Part shown: piece by piece, positions 56,591-64,000 of the stretch
Position numbering within the stretch: the first letter of the stretch is position 1
How the letters are laid out: every line of letters starts with the position of its first letter
DNA from: Rhododendron vialii
Taxonomy: Eukaryota; Streptophyta; Magnoliopsida; Ericales; Ericaceae
Assembly: GCF_030253575.1 (NCBI RefSeq)
Contig: NC_080559.1
Coordinates: 34,529,501 to 34,593,500, forward strand
Length of the DNA stretch: 64,000 bases
Reading direction: 5' to 3'
The notes under the pieces: generated by a model
The model's database searches: none
What the model was told of the DNA's origin: nothing
The model's input: only the letters and a program-made list of their open reading frames with translations
Program-made: the position numbers and the translations under genes

Positions 56591-57640
56591 AAAATGACAG
56601 AGGAAACCTAAGGTTCCCTTGGGCGAGCGAGGTGCCGCCGCTGCGCCTCCTCCTCCCCCTTTCTCTCTTCTATCTCTATCTGTCCATCTTTCTCACCTTT
56701 TCCCCTTTCCCGATCTGATCTCCTCCTTTTCTCCTTATTCTTGAAATGATCGGTAGAGTTTCGTGTTGGTTAGAGGCGGCGGCGTTGGCAAGTATAGGAG
56801 GTTGATGATGGTGGCAATGGAGATCGGTGTTGGCGTCATTGTTATCACGGATGTTTACCCCGGTTGTTTATGGGAGGCGATTTGGCATTCTCTCGGCGAC
56901 CATTTTTTCGGGTTTTTGGACTGCGATGGGAGCGGCGATTGGTATGGTTTCTAGATCTACTTTCCTCCTCCTCCTCTTTTGGTTTTTTCTGCCCCCTATC
57001 TTTGTGGTCCGCTCCTCTTCACGCATGGCTGTTTTCATCTCTGGTGTCCCTCTCTCAGTTGTGCTCGATCTTGGTTGGTTCCCCACCGGTTTTTTTTTTG
57101 TTGGGTAAATCAGTTTTCGGCCTAACAGCCAGGGGTTCTGTTGATTTGGGATTCAATTAGCATTGCTCTCCCACCGTTTTCACTGCTGAGTGTTTCGGTT
57201 ATTGCCTAATGACTTGGTGAGCTTCCGCGGCAAGAGGGTTGTGTGTGAACGTATCGTTTCGCCGGTGGGTGGCCGACGATGGCGTGGTTGGACCGGTGGC
57301 ATCCGTTCTTTTTGTACTTTTGTTGGTGGCCCTCTTCGGAGGGTGGTTGTCGGCAGAGATATGGTGGCAATGTTTGAAGATCTATAGAAGAGTAGGACTA
57401 GATTTTGGGTCTTCTTGGGCTGGGCCTAGCCCACTTTTGTGGGCTAATTTTTCTCTTGTGTTAATTGTAATATTCAGGTTTTTGGTTGGACATCTGGTGT
57501 TTGAGCTTTATTTGGTTTTATCTGGTCTTTAGGCCTTTGGGTCTTTAGGGCTTTGTCCTTTGGATGTATTTTCCAACCTTTGTTAGATTTTCCTTTCCCC
57601 TTTTCCGTAATAAAATGTTACTTTTTTGATAAAAAAAAAG
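56590..57640 (+). mobile_element. Polyadenylated retroposon or processed transcript
   Basis: A stretch of distinctly higher GC than its flanks, ending AATAAAATGTTAC (57609) plus an A-run at 57631-57640. It lacks a counterpart in the paralogous block (after 48660). Overlapping frames of 60-98 codons show no domain. Probably a 5'-truncated LINE-type or processed insertion; origin unknown. Confidence 0.5.
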
Positions 57641-58639
57641 TCAATTTTTTTTAGAAAAAGAAAAGTATTAATGCTAACATATTATGACTTGATGAGTTAT
57701 ATACGTACTCATCATTCTGAACTAACCCCAATGGGTTTGGAAGCGTTTGAAACGGAACCAACTCGATGAAACTAATTACTAGTATTAAGCATCCGAAAAA
57801 GTTATATTAAGAATCCAATGATGGCCTAGTGGTCGACCAAGATTTTAAACGTATAAGTTTGCTTCCTTCCAAGGTTTCAAATCTGAAATCTCTATGTCCG
57901 AGAAAATAATGTGAGTTTTAAAGTTCATGAGTAACACCTGAGTGGGTGTTTTCGGTGGTAAAAAAATATTTGTAGATTTTTATTTGTGGTTAAAAAGTTG
58001 TGGTGTTTCTGATAGTGAATAAGTTGAAAAATGTTAAGTTGTTTCCGATAGTGATTAGATTGTTGATGGGTATGTGAGTGGAAGAGTTGTTGAGAAAAAA
58101 TTTAGCGATGAAATCTAAAACCACAACCAAACAAGGGGAAAAAAAGGACACGATCGAGAAGAACAAGGTAGTGGGTGAAGGTGGCTAGCTGGCGGCGGGT
58201 GAAGAGACCACACAGTCTGTTGGTGGGTTGCATCATCACTGATCCACTCAAATTAAGGCATCGGTGGGTCAGTAGTACTCTCACTCCCATAGTCACATAG
58301 GAGTACCAAGAAAAGGTGGCCGACCACATACGAGGAACAACATTTTCAAGAATAGAGCTTTCATTTTGAGCATAATGTCAATGTCGTTTGGCAACGGAAA
58401 TTCAAACAATTGGAAAGTATTTTTGAGCTATGTCAATGGTTGATTGAGATTAAAAGATCAGCGACCTACTTACTTGTTTAAAGAGTGGTGATACTTATGC
58501 TTACTCTTCATAGAGCTTCTCGTTTACGAAATCTTGGTTCCATCTTCACGTTCTAAAAATATCTTCCTTTTCTAACAGCATTGTCACTCTACTGATAGGA
58601 TGAACACATGCGATTATTTCTAATGATCGCAATTATTAA
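57641..58639. other. Intergenic, no gene recognised
   Basis: A minus frame at 58102-58329 has no recognisable features. No clear transposon ends. Confidence 0.4.
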
Positions 58640-59244
58640 GCACACCTCGATTATTTGTACTGTTAGAAAAAATTAAAGAACCCATTTATTAGTGTACTAT
58701 TAATTAGTGAGATGTGGAATCTGCAAAGACTGCAATTAAGTGGAATGTGGAGTATTCTGTATGGGGATGCTGAAAATGGAATGTGGAATCTGCAATTCAG
58801 GAGAACATTTTCTTTTTCTTTTTTTGTTTTGTTTGGGAAGAAGAGGCTATGAGTTTCAGAAGGAGTATTACATGATCAGAAGCTGCAAGGGAGTGATTAT
58901 TAATTAATTTAGCAGAAGTGGGCATGCATGATCATGCATATTGATGAATGGATGTGGAGTACAGGCTAGGCAGAGAATTCTCAGTAAGGTCATCAGCATA
59001 TGCAGAGAGGGAAAAACAACTGCAGAATCCTAATCCAGTGCTATATATATACTCCAATACTATAAGAAGATTTGGAAGAATTTATGCATGTCCTCCCAAA
59101 GTGGAAATGCATGTTGTCATGGCATGCAGCTAATCCAAGACAGGATGGCAACAAGGTCGGTCTCTATTCTTATTCAAAGAGGCATTCTAATTAATCCAAA
59201 CCAATCCAAGTGATCGATGGTGGAAGGCCTTATGGGTACGTGTT
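58640..59244. repeat. DUF247-block flank, copy 3c, with LINE fragment
   Basis: Paralogous to 38200-38466 joined directly to 43455-43690, the empty site for the LTR insertion. From about 58955 it repeats the zf-RVT-type LINE remnant (AGGCAGAGAATTCTC, CAAGACAGGAT-GCAACAAGGTC). Cut at 59245 by the copia element. Confidence 0.85.
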
Positions 59245-59693
59245 TGTAGTGCGGAAGCGTTAACAAACTCAGAAACGGACGTGATTAATTGCTTTGTAAT
59301 TGAACAAACCACAGAAAAGAGAGAGAGAAAGAGCAATCACAGAGAACACTGAGATATATGTGGTTCGGTAATGAATACCTACTCCACGGGCAGTCAGACG
59401 ATCAAGGGTTTCACTATACGGAAGTAATCGGATGCCCAAAGAGCTATAGATGAGATCTCTCAGAGTTCCTCTCTTTGCCTCTCACAGAAAAGCTGCTGTG
59501 AATGCAATACCATCAGCAAAAAACCCTAAAATATGCTTATATACTAATCTGTCCTGGTCCGGACCAAGTGTGTGTTGGGCCGGACCAAATAATCAGCAAG
59601 CTCCAGAAACGTAGAACACGCGCTGGTCCGGACCACCAAGGCCTTGGTCCGGACCACGGATGTTGAGAAGTCCAAAACGAGCCAAAAACTACA
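59245..59693 (-). repeat. 3' LTR of the copia element
   Basis: Plus-strand ends TGTAG and CTACA; length 449 bp. The first 40 bases equal the start of the other LTR at 63961-64000. Just inside lies a purine-rich tract on the minus strand (AAGGTGGAGATT, plus-strand 59694-59705), the polypurine tract. Its candidate TATA box (TATATAAG, minus strand) is at about 59537-59545. Confidence 0.93.
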
Positions 59694-59827
59694 AATCTCC
59701 ACCTTGGCAAGATATTGGACTACGAATCAGAAAACCAGACATGCAGCAACTAGAAAACCAGAATACCCAAACAAATCGTGCTCTAACTGCCATCAGAGCG
59801 CCCAACGGCGCATGCACCCGAAGGTGC

Positions 59828-62800
59828 TCAGATTTGCTGCATATGGATCAAGTCCACACAACGCTGGAACTTGACCCCAGTGACAACCTTAGTCATCATA
59901 TCAGCCGGATTGTCCGCAGTACCAATCTTTTCCAACAGAATATCCCCCTCATCAATGATCTCGCGAACAAAGTGAAAGCGAACATCAATATGTTTGGTCC
60001 GAGCATGATGCACCTGATTCTTCGCAAGATGAATTGCACTCTGACTGTCACAATGAACAACGACGTGATCTTGCCCAACACCCAAATCAGCCATCAACCC
60101 ATGCAACCAGATCGCCTCCTTTATGGCTTCAGTCACAGCCATATATTCGGCCTCGGTAGTGGATAGTGCAACCGTCGACTGCAAAGTACATTGCCAACTC
60201 ACAGGCCCACCAACCATGGTAAACACATACCCAGTTGTTGAACGACGCTTATCCAAATCACCTGCATAATCCGAGTCCACAAAACCAGAAACCAGATCAC
60301 AAACTGATGCGCACCTTTCGAACTTCAAACCCAAATTCACGGTCCCCAGAACATACCGCAAAATCCACTTAGCCGCTTGCCAATGCACCTTACCAGGATC
60401 GTGCATGTAACGACTAACCATACTGATGGCCTGTGCCAAATCTAGCCTCGTGCAGACCATGGCGTACATCAGACTTCCAACCAAGCTTGCATAAGGAACG
60501 GCCACCATGTATTTTCGCTCCTCATCTGTAGTGGGAGATAGCGAAGCACTAAGCTTAAAATGGGGAGCCAGTGGTACGCTCACCAGTTTTGAGCTACCAC
60601 CTACACCGAACCGCTCTAGCACCTTCTTCAAATATTGCTGCTGAGTTAGGTGAACGGTGCCCTTCACCCTATCCCGAGTAATCTCCATCCCCAAAATCTT
60701 ACGTGCCTCCCCGAGATCCTTCATCTCGAATTCCCGACTCAGCTGAATCTTCAACCTGTCTATCTTCGCCTGACTTTTACATGCGATCAGCATATCATCA
60801 ACATATAAAAGTAAATAAATAAAGGACTTATCCGCAAGCTTTCTAAAATATACACAATGATCAAATTGGCTCCGAGTGTATTTCTGACTCAACATGAAGC
60901 TATCAAAACGTTTATACCATTGACGCGGCGACTGTTTTAACCCGTAGAGAGACTTATGTAATCAACAAACCAACTTCTCCTTACCAGCAACACGAAAACC
61001 ATCAGGTTGAGACATATAAATCTCTTCCTCCAAATCACCATGTAGGAATGCAGTTTTAACATCTAACTGAGCCAACACCAAATCAAACTGAGCTACCAAA
61101 GCTAGCAAAATGCGAATTGAAGCATGTTTCACAATAGGAGAAAATACCTCATTGTAGTCGATTCCCTCCTTTTGTGCGTAGCCCTTAGCTACCAGCCTAG
61201 CTTTGAAGTGAATACCACCCTTCTTTGTTGACTCTTCCTTCTTGGTGTAGACCCATTTGCAACCAATCTCCTTCTTGCCTTTCGGAAGCGAAACCAAATC
61301 CCATGTCTGATTCTTGTGAAGAGAAGTCATCTCCTCACCCATTGCTTTCTTCCACTCCATAGTTTCTGGACTACCCATAGCTTCTTTGAAAGTGGACGGG
61401 ATGTCAGCATCTATAACCGGCAATGCATAGGCAACCATATCAACATACCTTACGGGTACACGGATGACCCTTTTGGGTCGAGATGTTGCAATGGAATCTT
61501 TCTGCTGCTGCTGTTGCGAAGAACTGTCTGCTGGAACCTCACCCTCAACCGTATCACTATCATTTGATTCAACCCCACTGTCTTCTTCAACTAACTGAAT
61601 CGGATCTTGAGGAACCACCGAGGTCTCTAACTCCACCTGTTTCTGAGCAACTTTATTACCCACAACCTGCACAGGCGGCTTGATCATCTCAGATTCATTG
61701 AAGGTCACGTCACGGCTAATGATCGCCTTCTTTGAATCGAGACACCACAACATGTATCCCTTAACACCTTCCATAAAACCCAAGAACAATGCCTTCTTGG
61801 CTCTAGGATCCAGCTTTGATTCCCTAACATGATAATAAGCAAGGCAACCAAAAATATGTAAGGAATCATAATCTGATGCAGGTTTAACTGACCATACCTC
61901 CAATGGCGTTTTACCCTCAAGTGCAACAGATGGCAAACGGTTAACCAAATGACATGCATACGTCACTGCTTCAGCCTAGTACTGTCTACCCAAACCAGAA
62001 GTCGATAGCATACACCGCACTTTGTCCAGTAAAGTACGGTTCATCCTCTCTGCCACACCATTTTGCTGTGGTGTGCCTCTCACCGTAAAGTGCCGCACTA
62101 TACCAAATTTTTCACAAATATCGAAGAGAGGATCAGATCGATACTCTCCCCCATTGTCTGATCTGAGGCACTTGACCTGTCTACCTGTCTGGGTCTCAAT
62201 CAACTTTTTCCACTTAAGGAAAATATCACGCACCTCATCTTTATGTTTCATGATATAAATCCAAACACGGCGAGAGTAATCATCAACGAATGAAACAAAA
62301 TAATATTTACCACTCAAAGAAGCAACCCTAGCTGGCCCCCAGACATCCGAATGAATGTAGTCAAGTGTACCCTTTGTTTGGTGAATAGCAGTGCCGAACT
62401 TGACTCTAGTCTGCTTCCCCAGAACACAATGTTCACAGAAATCCATCTTGCAGGTCTTGGCACCTTTCAGCAAATTCTGCTTCAGCAGGCCTTGCATGGC
62501 CTTTTCGCCAGCATGACCCAAACGCATGTGCCACAGTCTGGTAGTGTCCGAATCATCCTCCCCTACGTTGCTACAGGCGGTGGCTGACCCACCTACAATT
62601 GCAATACCCTGCAGGTAATACAAATTGTTTTGTCGAATGCCCTTCATCACAACCATAGCACCTTTCGAAACCTTTAGAGCTCCACCTTCAATGGTAATCC
62701 GGTAACCTGTGGAGTCTAAAGTACCCAGCGATATCAAATTCTTCTTTAAGTCCGGTACATACCGAACATCAGACAAAATACGAATGGACCCATCATGTAG

Positions 62801-63886
62801 CTTCAGCTTGATCTTCCCTACCCCGATTGTCTTACAGGCATGATCATTACCCATAAACACTGCTCCACCATCAACCATGTCAATGCTGGAAAACCAATCC
62901 TTGTTAGGACACATATGGTAGGTACAGCCGGAATCCAAAATCCATTGATCAGACTGACAAACTAGCGACGAACCCAACAAAGCTAAATTAGAATCATCAT
63001 CTTCATCAGAATGTACTATGTTGGCCTTGGAACTATCCTTGCCCTTTTTCTTGGGACAATCTTTCTTCCAATGGCCCTTCTCACGACAATAGGCGCATTC
63101 ATCCTTAGCAACTCTACCAGCAGTTGAGGTCCCTCTCCCCTTAGAGTTGGAGCGACCCCGATTACCGCTATTCTTCCTATTTTCAGACCTACCCCTGACA
63201 AATAAGGCTTCTCCAGAATCTCCATGTGCCTGCATATCCCTCTTGCGATACTCATTGTTCACAAGAGCATTGGAGACATCATCAAATTTAATGGTATCCT
63301 TCCCATACATTAAAGTGGTAGACAGATGGTCATAATCTTTGGGTAAGGAATTTAACAAAAGTAGGGCTTTATCCTCATCTAGAATCTCAACATCTAGATT
63401 CAACAAATCAGCAAGTATTTTATTATAATCATTCAAGTGCTCGGTCATTGATATACCTGAACGATACTGAAACTTGAAGAGTTTCTTCTTCAGATAAAGG
63501 CGATTCTCCACGCTCTTGGTCATGTACTTGTCCTCGAGCTTTTTCCACAGGACCTTCGCATTCGTTTCCCGCATAACAAAATACTTATGATCTTTGGCAA
63601 GACACATCCTGATAAAACCGCACGCCTGACGGTTGATCCGATCCCAATCCCTTGCATCAAGGTCCTCAGGCTTGTCTTCCAAAGTAAAATCCAACTCCTG
63701 TTGGATCAGAACATCCATAACTTCGCACTGCCACATACCGAAGTTATTTTTGCCATCAAATTTTTCCACATCAAACTTCGCACTCGACATAATCGGCCTC
63801 GAAGCCCCAGGCCGATAACTCGATTCAGTTTTGGTGGATTCTCCATCTTTTGGAGTTTTACCAGATTTACCAGATTCTTCAGACAT
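59828..63886 (-). pseudogene. Copia gag-pol frame with two in-frame stops
   Basis: One continuous frame of 1353 codons, broken only by TAG at 61976-61978 and TGA at 60962-60964; no frameshift seen. Domains in order: gag; zinc knuckle CX2CX4HX4C (CAYCREKGHWKKDC); protease LDSGCT; pre-integrase LWHMRLGH; integrase with DVWGP, DDYSRR and SDNGGEY; reverse transcriptase with CKWVYTKK, LVAKGYAQ, DVKTAFLHG and YVDDML; RNase H with HCDSQSAIHLAKN. The first stop falls at the end of the integrase core and the second inside reverse transcriptase, so this copy cannot make full-length polyprotein without readthrough. It could still be transcribed and mobilised by related copies. Confidence 0.93.
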
Positions 63887-63945
63887 CGTTCTTCAATAAC
63901 AAAGCAAAAATTACCAGAAACAAAACCCTAGATCGAAAACCAAGG

Positions 63946-63957
63946 GCTTTGATACCA
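63946..63957 (-). other. Copia primer-binding site
   Basis: TGGTATCAAAGC on the minus strand, three bases inside the LTR, fits the initiator tRNA-Met 3' end with one difference from the usual TGGTATCAGAGC. Confidence 0.85.
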
Positions 63958-63960
63958 GTT

Positions 63961-64000
63961 TGTAGTGCGGAAGCGTTAACAAACTCAGAAACGGACGTGA
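63961..64000 (-). repeat. 5' LTR, first 40 bases in window
   Basis: Identical over all 40 bases to 59245-59284; the rest lies past the window edge. Confidence 0.95.

Larger units (their letters stand above)
59245..64000 (-). mobile_element. Ty1/copia LTR retrotransposon, cut by window end
   Basis: Order on the minus strand: LTR (from 63961, incomplete), primer-binding site complementary to initiator tRNA-Met (TGGTATCAAAGC, 63946-63957), gag-pol, polypurine tract, LTR. Integrase precedes reverse transcriptase, the copia order. Inserted into the LINE fragment of the DUF247 block; the left target repeat would be GTGTT (59240-59244) and its partner lies beyond the window. Identity of the visible LTR parts indicates a young insertion. 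Confidence 0.95.

Noticed and set aside
56763-57532. Overlapping Val/Gly/Phe-rich frames
   Set aside because: Several overlapping frames of similar length, none with domains or splice sites; explained by a GC-rich retroposon.
62022-63931. Plus-strand frames within the copia element
   Set aside because: Antisense to the gag-pol frame, with no independent support.

Overview
This is nuclear DNA of a flowering plant, probably a eudicot. The evidence is spliced genes with GT-AG introns, an AT-rich background, long (CT)n and (AT)n microsatellites, plant-specific families (FMO1-like, PLATZ, DUF247) and dense plant mobile elements (Stowaway, Tourist/Harbinger-like, Mutator-like, hAT, CACTA, Ty1/copia, tRNA-derived SINEs). 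The species cannot be fixed from sequence alone, and there is nothing bacterial.

Layout. 0.7-6.0 kb: a broken flavin-containing monooxygenase (FMO) copy. 6-17.9 kb: gene-free DNA built from minisatellites, MITEs and a partial tandem duplication of FMO-flanking DNA. 17.96-21.3 kb: an apparently intact five-exon FMO1-like gene (520 aa as spliced here). 22.3-26.5 kb: an eight-exon chloroplast-type SAM-dependent methyltransferase gene (338 aa). 26.5-30.7 kb: gene-free, with a Mutator-like MITE. 30.9-32.9 kb: a PLATZ zinc-binding transcription factor gene (248 aa) whose first coding exon is just the ATG. 35-36 kb: a possible transportin-like remnant. 36.6-59.2 kb: repeated DUF247 (UPF0481) blocks with two intact genes on the minus strand (549 and 524 aa), one broken copy and several copies of flanking DNA without the gene. 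59.2 kb to the end: a young Ty1/copia element on the minus strand, with its right-hand LTR cut by the window edge.

The main structural interest is layered insertion. The LTR-like insertion at 38472-43454 has a 5-bp target duplication, and the paralogous block near 58.95 kb is uninterrupted at that point. It carries a CACTA element (3-bp duplication) and a hAT-type MITE (8-bp duplication). A Mutator-like element with ~0.65-0.7-kb inverted arms and a 9-bp duplication sits inside a TTA-flanked element at 12.3-14.6 kb.

The four intact genes show no sign of working as one pathway; plant genes are not in operons. FMO and DUF247 have each expanded locally by tandem duplication followed by decay. 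I found no convincing new multi-gene system. The more unusual items are the PLATZ start-codon exon, the palindrome-rich copia U3, the tRNA-like module inside the CACTA element, and a foldback element built of short repeats.
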